From: Histidinibacterium aquaticum
GTDB lineage: Bacteria; Pseudomonadota; Alphaproteobacteria; Rhodobacterales; Rhodobacteraceae
Assembly: GCF_008710275.1 (NCBI RefSeq)
Contig: NZ_VYQE01000009.1
Span: forward strand, 1-33,184
Length of the DNA: 33,184 bases
Direction: 5' to 3'
Numbering within the stretch: position 1 is the stretch's first letter; each line of letters begins with the position of its first letter. The position numbers and the translations under genes were made by a program. The notes below the pieces were generated by a model. The model saw nothing but the letters and a program-made list of their open reading frames with translations, made no database searches and was not told the origin of the DNA. This document shows, one piece after another, positions 17,591 through 25,604 of this stretch.

Positions 17591-18337
17591 ATGTTTTCCA
17601 TCGTCGTACTCGTCGTCGCTGGCCTGCTTGCCGGCATGATCAATGCCATTGCCGGTGGCGGCACGCTTCTCAGCTTCCCGGCGCTGGTCTGGCTTGGTGT
17701 CCCACCGATCATGGCGAATGCGACAGCGACGATGACTGCCTTGCCGGGGTATATCGGGAGCGCCTGGGCCTACCGGCGCGATATTCGTGCGGAGGGAAGC
17801 CTTCGACTGAGCAGCATCATCCTGATTGCGGCGCTCGGTGGGCTGGCAGGGGCCGCGCTTCTCCTGATCACCCCGGGCGACGCATTCGTGGGGATCGTGC
17901 CGTGGCTTTTGCTGACGGCGACACTGCTCTTCGCGACTGGTCCCCGGTTCGTAACCATGGTTCGGGAAAAAGGACTGACGATCAGGCCAGGTCTCTCCGC
18001 CGCCGCCATCTTCCTCGTCGCCGGCTACGGCGGCTACTTCAATGGCGGATTGGGGATCATGCTTCTGGCAGTGTTCGGCCTGATCGGGTTCCAGAACCTG
18101 CATGGCATGAACGGCCTGAAGAACCTGCTCTCCGCCGTGCTTTCGCTGGTCTCCGTAACGACCTATGCGACTGCCGGCCTGATCGCCTGGGAGTCCGCCG
18201 CGATCCTGGCTCTTGCGACGACACTGGGAGGATACATCGGGGCTCGGCAAGCGCGACGAATAAGGAACACCGAATACCTTCGCCTCCTCATCGTTGGCAT
18301 CGGTGTTGTCCTGACGGTAGTGTTCTTTGCGATCTGA
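17591..18337 (+). CDS. TSUP (TauE/SafE) family anion permease
   Basis: 248 residues, about eight membrane helices in two related halves. The N-terminal signature GLLAGMINAIAGGGTLLSFP and second-half GYGGYFNGGLGIMLLAVFGL are typical of TauE/SafE permeases, which export or import sulfite, sulfoacetate or related sulfur/organic anions. The specific substrate cannot be read. ATG 17591 has only a weak AGGGATG upstream. It is preceded by about 185 bp without a recognisable gene and is convergent with the cyclo-ligase gene, 21 bp away. Confidence 0.85.
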   Translation: MFSIVVLVVAGLLAGMINAIAGGGTLLSFPALVWLGVPPIMANATATMTALPGYIGSAWAYRRDIRAEGSLRLSSIILIAALGGLAGAALLLITPGDAFVGIVPWLLLTATLLFATGPRFVTMVREKGLTIRPGLSAAAIFLVAGYGGYFNGGLGIMLLAVFGLIGFQNLHGMNGLKNLLSAVLSLVSVTTYATAGLIAWESAAILALATTLGGYIGARQARRIRNTEYLRLLIVGIGVVLTVVFFAI

Positions 18338-18358
18338 GAGATGGAACACGCAAAGCGG

Positions 18359-19006
18359 CTATCGCTTCAGCTGCGTCCCATCCGACAGCAGCACTTCCGT
18401 CATGGGGATGTCCCACGGCATCGGGTAGATGGTCGGCAGGCGACATTCCGCGAACCCGACGCCGATGGTCCGGGGACGCGGCTCCAACTGTGAGAGCGTC
18501 CGGTCGTAATACCCCCCGCCGTTCCCGAGGCGGTAGAGGTCCGCGTCGACGCCGACGAGGGGCGCAATGACGATGTCGGGCACACATGTCTCGCCATCGG
18601 CGGGCTCGAGAATGTTCCAGTAGCCCCGGGTCATCCGGCAATTCGGGGACCAGGTGCGAAACTCGAGCGGCGCCTGTTCCTCGACCACCACCGGAAGCAG
18701 CACCCGAGCCCCGGCAGCGTCGGCAGCGCGCATCCACGGGCGCAAGTCCGGCTCGCCCCGGATGGGCCAATAGACGGCGACGGATAGGCCGGCCTCGAAG
18801 GTGACGATCCGGGCCAGACCGTCGATCAGGGCCTCCGTTGCCCTCTCTCGCTCTTGGGTGGACAAGGCACGCGCCGCAACAAGCCGCGCCCGCTCAGCGC
18901 GGCGGAATCGCGCGACATCCCGCGCTGTATCCGGATCGATCGGGTGCCCGTCGACCAGAAGGTGAGCAAAGCAGGGAGACGCGCCTCCGCTTTCGTTTTC
19001 CATCAT
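18359..19006 (-). CDS. 5-formyltetrahydrofolate cyclo-ligase
   Basis: 215 residues. Converts 5-formyl-THF to 5,10-methenyl-THF with ATP, returning folate to one-carbon metabolism. The N-terminal basic helix is DVARFRRAERARLVAARALS, the ATP/folate region is VAVYWPIRGEPDLRPW, and the family signature is RLGNGGGYYDRTL, followed by GVGFAECRLPTIYPMPWDIP near the end. The start is ATGATG at 19006: the TGA of the PACE gene's restored frame overlaps it (ATGA), which points to translational coupling. Longer in-frame starts (19057, 19195) fall inside that upstream gene. Confidence 0.88.
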   Translation of the reverse strand: MMENESGGASPCFAHLLVDGHPIDPDTARDVARFRRAERARLVAARALSTQERERATEALIDGLARIVTFEAGLSVAVYWPIRGEPDLRPWMRAADAAGARVLLPVVVEEQAPLEFRTWSPNCRMTRGYWNILEPADGETCVPDIVIAPLVGVDADLYRLGNGGGYYDRTLSQLEPRPRTIGVGFAECRLPTIYPMPWDIPMTEVLLSDGTQLKR

Positions 19007-19433
19007 GCGGATGCCCGACCAGTCCGTTGTGGCGGGAATAGGGTATCGTAGCCCCATGTGAAAACGAAGGCATAAACCATGTAGAAGGTCGCGAAGGAGA
19101 ACTCCATCACCAGCGCGGCCACCAGCGAGACATCGAGCCACCACGCGAAGAGGGGCAGCAAAAGGACCAGTAGGGAGCCTCGAAGCCCACGGCATGAACG
19201 ACCCGGAGAGGCAGGGTCTTGCGAACGTCGCCGCGCCGCCAGTTCAACAGATGATCGAAGCCCAGATTGAAGAGGTAGTTCCAGGCTGTCGCGGCCGTGG
19301 CGCCGAGCACCACGAGTATGCCCATGTCACCCATCGGATGATCGAAGGCCCAGGCAAAGAGGGGCGTGACGATCAGGATGCCGATGAGCTCGAAGCTGAC
19401 GGCCTGACGGATACGGTCGTGGGTGCTGCGCAT
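19003..19433 (-). pseudogene. PACE-family efflux transporter, frameshifted
   Basis: From ATG 19433: MRSTHDRIRQAVSFELIGIL, IVTPLFAWAFDHPMGDMGIL and AWNYLFNLGFDHLLNWRRGD, then PLRVVHAVGFEA. This is the first bacterial transmembrane pair of proteobacterial antimicrobial compound efflux (chlorhexidine-type) proteins. At about 19170-19178 one base appears lost. The other frame continues LLVLLLPLFAWWLDVSLVAA, LVMEFSFATFYMVYAFVFTW and GYDTLFP to TGA at 19003-19005, giving about 143 residues in total, the normal size. The stop overlaps the cyclo-ligase start. It could be a recent mutation or a sequencing error; both halves are otherwise well preserved. Confidence 0.7.
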
Positions 19434-19547
19434 GGAGGGGCTCCGAATGTTCTTCGGGCCGTCCCGCGTGTTGATCGTCTGGCCGGGCAAGGTCGTCCTC
19501 GCCTGCTGCAATGATGCGCACCCACTTCCGGCTTTTCAACCCGAGCC

Positions 19548-20645
19548 TCATGCCGCCGATCGCTCTTCCGCCCCATGAAGCAGCAAGCGGATGATGTCGG
19601 AGCGAGTGAGGATGCCGACGAGACGCGCGCCTCGTGTCACCGGAACGACCTCGCTTCCCTGTGCCGCAAGTCGGCCAAGCAAAGCCCCGACGGGCAGGTC
19701 ATGAGGCGCGGCGCGGTCGGCGGGACGCATCACTTCTGAGACGCGGCGCGCAGAGCGGTGTCGTTGGGTCATGGGACGGTCCTGGGCTGCCATGGCCTCG
19801 AGGAGATCGGCCTGAAGAACGAGGCCATGCAATGTCATGTCACTACTCACGACAGGGAGGCTTTTGATGGCGTGCGTGCGGAAGAGATGCGCAGCCTCCG
19901 GGAGCGGCGTGTCGGGGCGCGCGGTGATGAGACCGGTCGTCATGATATCTGCGCAGGTTGTTCCGTCGAAGCGATGCCGTGCCGCTGCGCTTTCGGCTGC
20001 GGCCAACAGGCGGCCAAGGTCTGCCACGCCAAGGTTTGTGGACTGGTTGTACCGGTCGAGCAGCTCGGTCAGTTGTCCGGTCGACAGTCCCAGCCGCTCC
20101 ACAGGCTCTTTGGTCTCCACCGTTTCGGGCTGCCTGAATGGGTAAACGCGCCCCGTCGCCCTGTTGTAGGCGATGGCGGCGATGACCAGCGTCCCGGTGG
20201 TCAGACCGACGGGCAGAACGGCAAAAAGCGGTCCCGCCTCCAAGGCCTCGGTCGGCTCGAGGGCGGTCAGCAAGGCGACGGCGCCGCCGGGCGGATGCAG
20301 GGCGCGGACGAACATCATGGCACTGATCGCTGCGCCGACAGCAATGCCGACCGACCAGGGTCCGGGCACGAGCTGGACCACGAGAAGTGCAACCAGCGCA
20401 GCCGTCACGTTGCCGACGATCGCGGACCAGGGCTGCGCAAGAGGTGAGTTCGGCACGCAGAAGACAAGTACCGCAGTCGCTCCGAGGGGGGCGACAAGGT
20501 ACAGGGAAGAAGTGTCGAAGGCGGCACCGACGCTTGCCAGCAATGCGCAGAGGCTGATCCCGATCAGTGCACCGAGTCCGGCCCGCAACTGTTCGCGACC
20601 CTGGAATGCCGGCAGAGCCGGGTAGAGATGCTGCCACACACGCAT
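19548..20645 (-). CDS. HPP-family membrane protein with CBS pair
   Basis: 365 residues. The N-terminal HPP domain has four to five helices (about 25-170): LYLVAPLGATAVLVFCVPNS, PLAQPWSAIVGN and the eponymous FVRALHPPGGAVALLTAL. HPP proteins have been linked to nitrite/anion transport. Two CBS motifs follow (about 225-285 and 300-355): CADIMTTGLITARPDTPLPE, IKSLPVV, then VSEVMRPADR and GILTRSDIIRLLL. These probably bind adenine nucleotides and gate the membrane part. ATG 20645 was chosen, with AAGGGG upstream. It is divergent from the GntR regulator, which is a candidate controller of this gene. Confidence 0.85.
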   Translation of the reverse strand: MRVWQHLYPALPAFQGREQLRAGLGALIGISLCALLASVGAAFDTSSLYLVAPLGATAVLVFCVPNSPLAQPWSAIVGNVTAALVALLVVQLVPGPWSVGIAVGAAISAMMFVRALHPPGGAVALLTALEPTEALEAGPLFAVLPVGLTTGTLVIAAIAYNRATGRVYPFRQPETVETKEPVERLGLSTGQLTELLDRYNQSTNLGVADLGRLLAAAESAAARHRFDGTTCADIMTTGLITARPDTPLPEAAHLFRTHAIKSLPVVSSDMTLHGLVLQADLLEAMAAQDRPMTQRHRSARRVSEVMRPADRAAPHDLPVGALLGRLAAQGSEVVPVTRGARLVGILTRSDIIRLLLHGAEERSAA

Positions 20646-20875
20646 AGTGAAGACCCCTTGGTCTGCCCGAAGAACAGGCAATCTCGACGCCTATGCCCCG
20701 TGGGTGAGCAGAATGTGAATGGCCATGAAAGGTCAAAAGGACGCTCGTCCTGTGTCGGACCGGCTGTCGAGACCGAGATTTTGCCAGAACGCTCATCCCC
20801 GAAACGGAGTGTGCAGGTGCTCCCCCTTGCGGCCTTGGATGTGGCCTTAATATTGGTCTGGAGCGGAGTGGCTGC

Positions 20876-21568
20876 ATGCGAACAGACAAACAGACGGCGA
20901 AAGCGCGTCTTTGGGCCGTCCTTGAGGAACGAGCCCCAGCGTCGGGAGATCGCCTGCCGCCGGAGCGCGTGCTCAAGGATCTGGTAGGATGTAGCCGGGA
21001 GACCCTGCGCGCAGCATTGTCCGCGCTCGAGGCGGAGGGCGAGGTCTGGCGGCACGTCGGACAGGGGACGTTCCGTGGCCGGGCGCCATTGGGTCGCCCG
21101 GTGAAAGACACGCTCTTGCTGGAGGCGACAACTCCGGCGGACCTGATGGATGCGCGGCGGCTTCTCGAACCGCAGGTCGCCTCGGCCGCGGCGGCGCGGC
21201 GCACGCCCGAGGACCTCAGCCTTCTGCGCCTCCGTGTGGCGGAGGGCCGAAAGTCACGCGATCGCGCGGCCAGCGAGCGGGCGGATGACGCCTTTCACCA
21301 GTCGATCGCCCAGGTCGCACGCAACCCACTTCTGATTGCTCTTCTGCGCCACTTCTCGAGCGCCCGGTGCCGGGCTGTGTGGCAACGGGAATGGGATCGC
21401 ACCTATCGCCGGATCGGCGTCGAAGAGTTCACCAGGGTGCATTGCGATCACCATGAGCATGTCGTTGACGCCATCGAGGCCGGCGACGGCCGAGCTGCAC
21501 ATCGTGCGATGGCCCGGCATCTCGAGGCCGTCAGCATCGAGATGGGTGTCAGGGATCACAAGCCGTAA
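20876..21568 (+). CDS. GntR-family (FadR subfamily) transcription regulator
   Basis: 230 residues. An N-terminal winged HTH (about 10-65) reads SGDRLPPERVLKDLVGCSRE then TLRAALSALEAEGEVWRHVG and QGTF, the GntR signature. The FCD effector domain follows: LMDARRLLEPQVASAAAARR, DDAFHQSIAQVARNPLL and HCDHHEHVVDAIEAGDGRAA with the Asp/His residues that usually bind metal and a carboxylate effector. It would repress genes of organic-acid or amino-acid use; the effector is unknown. It is transcribed away from the HPP-CBS gene across 230 bp that contains AGGACGCTCGTCCT (20738-20751), a possible operator. Confidence 0.9.
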   Translation: MRTDKQTAKARLWAVLEERAPASGDRLPPERVLKDLVGCSRETLRAALSALEAEGEVWRHVGQGTFRGRAPLGRPVKDTLLLEATTPADLMDARRLLEPQVASAAAARRTPEDLSLLRLRVAEGRKSRDRAASERADDAFHQSIAQVARNPLLIALLRHFSSARCRAVWQREWDRTYRRIGVEEFTRVHCDHHEHVVDAIEAGDGRAAHRAMARHLEAVSIEMGVRDHKP

Positions 21569-21636
21569 ATTCTCGCGGGACCGGTCCGGAACGGCGCGAG
21601 CGACGGGAGTGTTGACCGGATCAAGGAGGCATGCCC

Positions 21637-21849
21637 ATGGCGGAATATTCAGATTGCGATCGCGTGAGCTGGAACTCCGAAGCCGGGCGCGTCAGCGGCC
21701 GGATCGTGCAGGTCCACGAGGCGGACTTCGACTACAAGGGTCACCGTCGACACGCCTCGAAGGAGGAGCCGCAATACGAGATCGAGAGCGACAAGAACGA
21801 TCACATCGCGGCTCACAAGGAGATCACGTTGACCAAGCTCGACCGATGA
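21637..21849 (+). CDS. DUF2945 small protein
   Basis: 70 residues: CDRVSWNSEAGRVSGRIVQV then FDYKGHRRHASKEEPQYEI and KNDHIAAHKEITLTKL. The pattern is the DUF2945 (hypervirulence-associated, Tudor/SH3-like) family. AAGGAGG is 8 nt before ATG 21637, so this start is preferred over ATG 21631. It overlaps the next gene by ATGA, an obvious operon. Biochemical role unknown. Confidence 0.85.
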   Translation: MAEYSDCDRVSWNSEAGRVSGRIVQVHEADFDYKGHRRHASKEEPQYEIESDKNDHIAAHKEITLTKLDR

Positions 21850-22382
21850 GCGGCAGCTTCGCGACCATCGGCCATTCGAACCGGTCGCCGAGGACCGTCA
21901 TCGAGATGCTGCGAGAGGCCCGGGCGCAGCTCATGATCGACGTGCGGTCGTTCCCGAAGTCCCGCAGCAATCCCGACTTCAACGACAACCGGTTCCCGCA
22001 GATGCTGGCCGATTTCCAGATCGGCTACCGTCACATGCCCGCTCTTGGGGGACGCCGCCCGAAGCAACCCGGGATTGACGACCGCCTGAACGCCTTCTGG
22101 AGGGTCCGGAGCTTTCACAACTATGCGGACTACGCACTCGGCCCCGACTTCCAGCGCGCTCGGGCGGAACTGGTCGAGCTTGGTCAGCGCCAGTGCGTGG
22201 CGATGATGTGCTCCGAGGCCGTCTGGTGGCGATGCCATCGGAGGATCATCACCGGCTGGCTCCTGCTCCATGGCCATGCAGTGCGGCATCTGATGGCGCC
22301 AGGCCGGATCGATATGGCCGAGCCGACTGACGGCGCTCAGTTGCGCGAGGACGGCGCCGTCATCTATCCCTCTGCCGCATGA
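21846..22382 (+). CDS. DUF488 family protein
   Basis: 178 residues: FATIGHSNRSPRTVIEMLRE, MIDVRSFPKSRSNPDFN, then LGGRRPKQP, FHNYADYALGPDFQRA and VAMMCSEAVWWRCHRRIIT. The GHS...DVR-x-P-x-S-R and MCxE-x-xxxCHR blocks define DUF488; the Cys/His cluster suggests a nucleotide- or metal-binding pocket. It is translationally coupled to DUF2945 (4-bp overlap), a frequent pairing. Convergent with the DUF305 fusion gene. Function unknown. Confidence 0.88.
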   Translation: MSGSFATIGHSNRSPRTVIEMLREARAQLMIDVRSFPKSRSNPDFNDNRFPQMLADFQIGYRHMPALGGRRPKQPGIDDRLNAFWRVRSFHNYADYALGPDFQRARAELVELGQRQCVAMMCSEAVWWRCHRRIITGWLLLHGHAVRHLMAPGRIDMAEPTDGAQLREDGAVIYPSAA

Positions 22383-22384
22383 CG

Positions 22385-22412
22385 CCGGTGCCGCATCGGG
22401 ACGCGGCACCGG
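22385..22412. terminator. Bidirectional hairpin between convergent genes
   Basis: CCGGTGCCGC (22385-22394) pairs perfectly with GCGGCACCGG (22403-22412), loop ATCGGGAC. It lies between the DUF488 stop (22382) and the DUF305-fusion stop (22423), serving both directions. Confidence 0.65.
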
Positions 22413-22422
22413 AGGGAATGCA

Positions 22423-23886
22423 TCAGGTATCGGGTACCTCGATGCCGCGCTCCCGGAGCCAGGCGCGCATCGCGTCGATTTCCTGCTGCTGCTCGGCGAT
22501 GATGTGGCGGGCGAGCTCGCTGTTCTCCGGGTCGGAGCCGACGGCGAGCTGGATGCGGGCCATGTCGATGGCGCCCTGGTGGTGCGGGATCATTCCGAGG
22601 ACGAAGGCGACGTCCGGGTCCTCGTGCTCGAGGCCGGCAATCATCTCGTCGTGCATCCCCATCATCGACTGTGCGTAGGCCTCGGCCACGGAGGCGTCGC
22701 CGAGGTCGGCCGGTGCGGTCTCCGGGACATCGTCGGCGTCGCGCATCGTGGCCACGACCTGCGGCCCGTGCGGATGCTCGACCGAGTAGGAGTGCGTGGC
22801 CATCTCGCTGTTCTCCGCGCGGATCTCGGCCATGGTCTGGGTGTCGGTGCCGTAGAAGGCGGCATGCAGACCCCAGTAGGCCGTGACGAAGGTCAGGAGC
22901 GCAGCGGTCAATCCGATCGGCACGCCGATCAGCGCACGCCTGATCCAGGACCAGAAGTGCAACTCGCGGGTGTGATCGACCGCGATGACGATGATGATCG
23001 CCATGATGAGGGCATGCCCGATCAGGTCGACCCGGCCGAACGGGTAGACCGCGGTGATGAAGATCACGAGCAGCGCGAGGGCGGAGAGCCGGCGGACGAG
23101 CGGCGTGGCGAGCAGGCCGAAGCCCATGGTGAACTCCGCGACACCTGCCATCGGGATGAACATATCCCGCGGGATGCCGAAGGTCAGGAAGGGCTTCTCC
23201 GCGACGAGCGGGTAGAACCACTCCGGGTAAGCGAACTTCTCGAGGCTCGACCACATCAGCGCGATGGCGACGCCCCAGCGCAGCACCTCGAACCGATGCT
23301 TGCGCCAGTCTTCCCGGCCCGAGGACTCGAGCACCAGGTAGGCGGCCACGGCGACGCCGAGGGCGAGGTAGTCGAGCAGGTGGAACGGGTCGTAGTCCCG
23401 CAGCGCCAGTACCCAGAGGAAGATGATCCCGGCGGCGGAGAGCGGCATAGTCTTGCGCGAGACGATACCGGCTGCGATCAGGAGTTGAACCCAGCTGACC
23501 CACTCGGCCGGTGTCTTGAGATCCGGGGTCAGGTAGATGCCACCTACCGAGAAGATCGCGACAAAGAAGCCGGCGACCACGATGCGGACGAAGTCGTCGA
23601 GCCGGAGCCAGAGCGGGTTCGTGGCGCGGTCCATCGCGTCAAGCGTCGCTTCGCCGGCCGCCGTGCGTTCGACGAGCCGCGTGGCGATGAAGAACACCAA
23701 CACCAGCGCGATTCCGGTCCAGAACCATGGGTCCGTCAGGGTCCGGGTGATCGGTGCGGGGGCCGCGTCGACGATGTAGGGCGCGAACCACTTCACGTGG
23801 GCGGAGCCCGCGGTCGGGGCAAGGAGAGCCGATACCGCGGCAAGGCTGCCGAGGATCGGGCGGAAAGAGGCGAGTTGAGCGGGCAT
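22423..23886 (-). CDS. Multi-pass membrane protein fused to a C-terminal DUF305 domain
   Basis: 487 residues. A signal-like start (MPAQLASFRPILGSLAAVSA...GSAHVKWFAPYIV) leads to about nine to ten membrane helices (about 55-355). One block, SSLEKFAYPEWFYPLVAEKP then GVAEFTMGFGLLAT, resembles DoxX-like quinone-linked membrane proteins. A linker rich in His and acidic residues follows, then a DUF305 domain (about 400-487): YAQSMMGMHDEMIAGLEHED, LGMIPHHQGAIDMARIQL and HIIAEQQQEIDAMRAWL. DUF305 proteins are ferritin-like helical proteins often tied to copper or metal stress. GAGG lies before ATG 23886. It is the last gene of nsrR/DUF6522/DUF305, so NO responsiveness is likely. I do not know this fusion as a characterised protein. 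Confidence 0.75.
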   Translation of the reverse strand: MPAQLASFRPILGSLAAVSALLAPTAGSAHVKWFAPYIVDAAPAPITRTLTDPWFWTGIALVLVFFIATRLVERTAAGEATLDAMDRATNPLWLRLDDFVRIVVAGFFVAIFSVGGIYLTPDLKTPAEWVSWVQLLIAAGIVSRKTMPLSAAGIIFLWVLALRDYDPFHLLDYLALGVAVAAYLVLESSGREDWRKHRFEVLRWGVAIALMWSSLEKFAYPEWFYPLVAEKPFLTFGIPRDMFIPMAGVAEFTMGFGLLATPLVRRLSALALLVIFITAVYPFGRVDLIGHALIMAIIIVIAVDHTRELHFWSWIRRALIGVPIGLTAALLTFVTAYWGLHAAFYGTDTQTMAEIRAENSEMATHSYSVEHPHGPQVVATMRDADDVPETAPADLGDASVAEAYAQSMMGMHDEMIAGLEHEDPDVAFVLGMIPHHQGAIDMARIQLAVGSDPENSELARHIIAEQQQEIDAMRAWLRERGIEVPDT

Positions 23887-23917
23887 TGATGCCTCGTTTC
23901 GTGAGTAGGTCATTGGT

Positions 23918-24217
23918 TCAGGTTTCGTCACTGAAGGTGGACAGATCGATCGGCCCCGCCTTTGGGGCGTGGGCTGCGAAGGTGGCACGGGAAAGAACCT
24001 CTCCGGTCTGGTCGACGACGAGGCGCAGAGCCCGGCCGCCGTGAAAGAAAGTCAGGCGCCAGCGGCCCGCATCTTCATCGACACCAGTCTCGCAACGACT
24101 GGTGATCTCGCCGGCACGGAGCCTTGCCGGGATCTCGGCAGGCGGAAGGTCGAAGGCTGTGCCGACGATCTCGGCGTCGACCACGAACCCCTCGGTCGTG
24201 AAGGATACTGCTCCCAT
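23918..24217 (-). CDS. DUF6522-like small protein
   Basis: 99 residues: EGFVVDAEIVGTAFDLPPAE, IPARLRAGEITSRCETGVDE, DAGRWRLTFFHGGRALRLVV. The ITSRCE-x-G...EDxGRxRLTFFH pattern fits what I recall as DUF6522, small proteins found beside nsrR and nitrosative genes in alphaproteobacteria; that label is from memory. One conserved Cys (SRCE) is a possible reactive residue. AAGGAG lies upstream of the ATG. It starts 12 bp after the nsrR stop, in the same operon. Function unknown. Confidence 0.65.
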   Translation of the reverse strand: MGAVSFTTEGFVVDAEIVGTAFDLPPAEIPARLRAGEITSRCETGVDEDAGRWRLTFFHGGRALRLVVDQTGEVLSRATFAAHAPKAGPIDLSTFSDET

Positions 24218-24229
24218 GTGGCACTCCTT

Positions 24230-24649
24230 TCAGGCCAGCGCCGGAACAGGGGCCGGCAGGGCGACATCGGCCAGCGTCGAGCGATCGAGCTCGGCCAGGA
24301 AGGCGGCCTCCGCCGCGCAGAGCTTGGCCTTCAGGCGGCAGACAGGTGTGACGGAGCAGGCACCGTCCGGCGCGAAGCACTCGACCAGCGCCTGATCCTG
24401 CTCGAGGAGCCGCACGAGGTCTCCAAGTCCGATTTCGCTGGCGGGACGTGCGAGCATCGCACCGCCGCCGGCGCCGCGGCGCGTGGCAACGAAGCCGTGC
24501 CTGGCGAGACGCTGAATGACCTTGGTGAGGTGGTTGCGGGAGATCCCGAACTCCTCGGCGATCTCGGCCGTCGAGAAAGCGCGCTCCGGCGCGCTCGCCA
24601 TCCGCATGAGGGCACGGAGGCCGAAATCGGTGAAGCTGGTCAGGCGCAT
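24230..24649 (-). CDS. nsrR: Rrf2-family NO-sensing repressor NsrR
   Basis: 139 residues. The start MRLTSFTDFGLRALMRMAS, helix-turn-helix EEFGISRNHLTKVIQRLARH, wing RRGAGGGAMLARPASEIGLG and C-terminal CRLKAKL...FLAELDRSTLADVAL match NsrR closely. Three Cys (91, 98, 104 in ECFAPDGACSVTPVC) are placed as the Fe-S ligands of NsrR. NO destroys the cluster and releases DNA, so targets are induced by NO. It is divergent from the truncated haemoglobin gene with an AT-rich dyad between. The downstream DUF6522 and DUF305 genes probably share its promoter and are autoregulated. Confidence 0.9.
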   Translation of the reverse strand: MRLTSFTDFGLRALMRMASAPERAFSTAEIAEEFGISRNHLTKVIQRLARHGFVATRRGAGGGAMLARPASEIGLGDLVRLLEQDQALVECFAPDGACSVTPVCRLKAKLCAAEAAFLAELDRSTLADVALPAPVPALA

Positions 24650-24666
24650 GTTGCGGCCTCGCTATA

Positions 24667-24689
24667 AATCGGCATTTATAATACCCATT
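24667..24689. promoter_or_regulatory. NsrR-like operator dyad
   Basis: AATCGGCATT-TAT-AATACCCATT: ten-base half-sites matching at 8 of 10 positions around a 3-bp spacer. It resembles the known NsrR half-site AAxATGCATTT in its GCATT core. It lies 18 bp upstream of nsrR and 47 bp upstream of the haemoglobin ATG, in the only AT-rich stretch of the region, so binding would block both promoters. Confidence 0.55.
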
Positions 24690-24736
24690 ACAGTCCTCAT
24701 CCTGCCCTCGCAACAGTCACCCAGGCCAGATCCGCC

Positions 24737-25195
24737 ATGTCCCACTTGCAAGCCTCCCTACCGCCAATCCGCTCCGCGCGGCCGGCCATGACCCAAGAGA
24801 TGATGGAACGCACCGGTCTTGGTGAAGCGGTGCTCACCGAGCTGGTTCACGGCTTCTACGGCAAGGTGCGCGTCGATCCGGTGCTCGGTCCGATCTTCGC
24901 GGAACGGATCAGCGACTGGGAGCCGCATCTCGCGAAGATGGTCGACTTCTGGTCGTCGGTCGCCCTGATGACCGGGCGCTACCACGGCGCTCCCGTCCCG
25001 AAGCACGCGGGACTACCCGTGACCTGGGAGCACTTCGAACGCTGGCTCGATCTGTTTCGGGAGACGGCAGGCGAGGTCTGCACGCCCGAGGGGGCTCTGC
25101 ATGTCATCGAGCGGGCGGAGCGCATTGCGCGCTCGCTGCACATCGCCAGCCAGGATGCGCAGGTGCGGGAGGGGGCTGTACCGACCCTGAAGTGA
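24737..25195 (+). CDS. Group III truncated haemoglobin
   Basis: 152 residues. Single-domain 2/2 globin, likely detoxifying NO or handling oxygen. Family pattern: LTELVHGFYGKVRVDPVLGP, IFAERISDWEPHLAKMVDFW, SSVALMTGRYHGAPVPKH (proximal-His region) and FERWLDLFRETAGEVC. The PIFAxxI...WxxHLxxMxxFWSSV block is characteristic of group III. ATG 24737 or 24788 could be the start; homology begins at about 24790. It is divergent from nsrR, with the dyad between them, so induction by NO is expected. A long hairpin follows immediately. Confidence 0.85.
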   Translation: MSHLQASLPPIRSARPAMTQEMMERTGLGEAVLTELVHGFYGKVRVDPVLGPIFAERISDWEPHLAKMVDFWSSVALMTGRYHGAPVPKHAGLPVTWEHFERWLDLFRETAGEVCTPEGALHVIERAERIARSLHIASQDAQVREGAVPTLK

Positions 25196-25231
25196 AGAGG
25201 CAGGTTGCCTATCGACGACCTGCCTGCCTCT
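25196..25231 (+). terminator. Hairpin terminator after haemoglobin gene
   Basis: AGAGGCAGG (25196-25204) pairs with CCTGCCTCT (25223-25231) directly after the stop codon, followed by ATTTC. The rest of 25232-25604 holds no gene I can recognise. Confidence 0.55.
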
Positions 25232-25604
25232 ATTTCAGTCGTCCCAAGTGGAACCCGAGACCAGGTAAGGGTCCGATAGTCCCCGCCTTTCTCGGATCGT
25301 TGCGATGGGCCGGGGGTAGCGTGGTTCGGCGGCGCGCTTGTTGCGCCGGCACAAAGAACGTCACGTCGGGGAGAGCAATCTGTCGGCACGGTCAAGGGAG
25401 ATCTCGAGCGCCACATGCGTTGTCGGAAGGCGACAACCGAAATAGCCTACGCTGGGTGATCGATCGGACGCATTCGCCGCTGTCTCTACTGATTTCAGAG
25501 CAGGAAAGTATCTGAGTGCACCACCCTTCCATCGAGCTGTGCTAGTGTACAGCAAGGAGGATAGAAGCAGGAAAGCACTAGATGGAGGGGAGCGGCGCCT
25601 TCTC

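Noticed and set aside
21613-21625. TTGACCGGATCAA upstream of DUF2945
   Set aside because: Spacer is five, not six, and it abuts the ribosome-binding site; not compatible with an FNR-type activator site.
22504-23889. 461-codon frame opposite the DUF305 fusion
   Set aside because: Shadow of the minus-strand gene, very rich in Arg, Asp, Glu and Gly with no domains.
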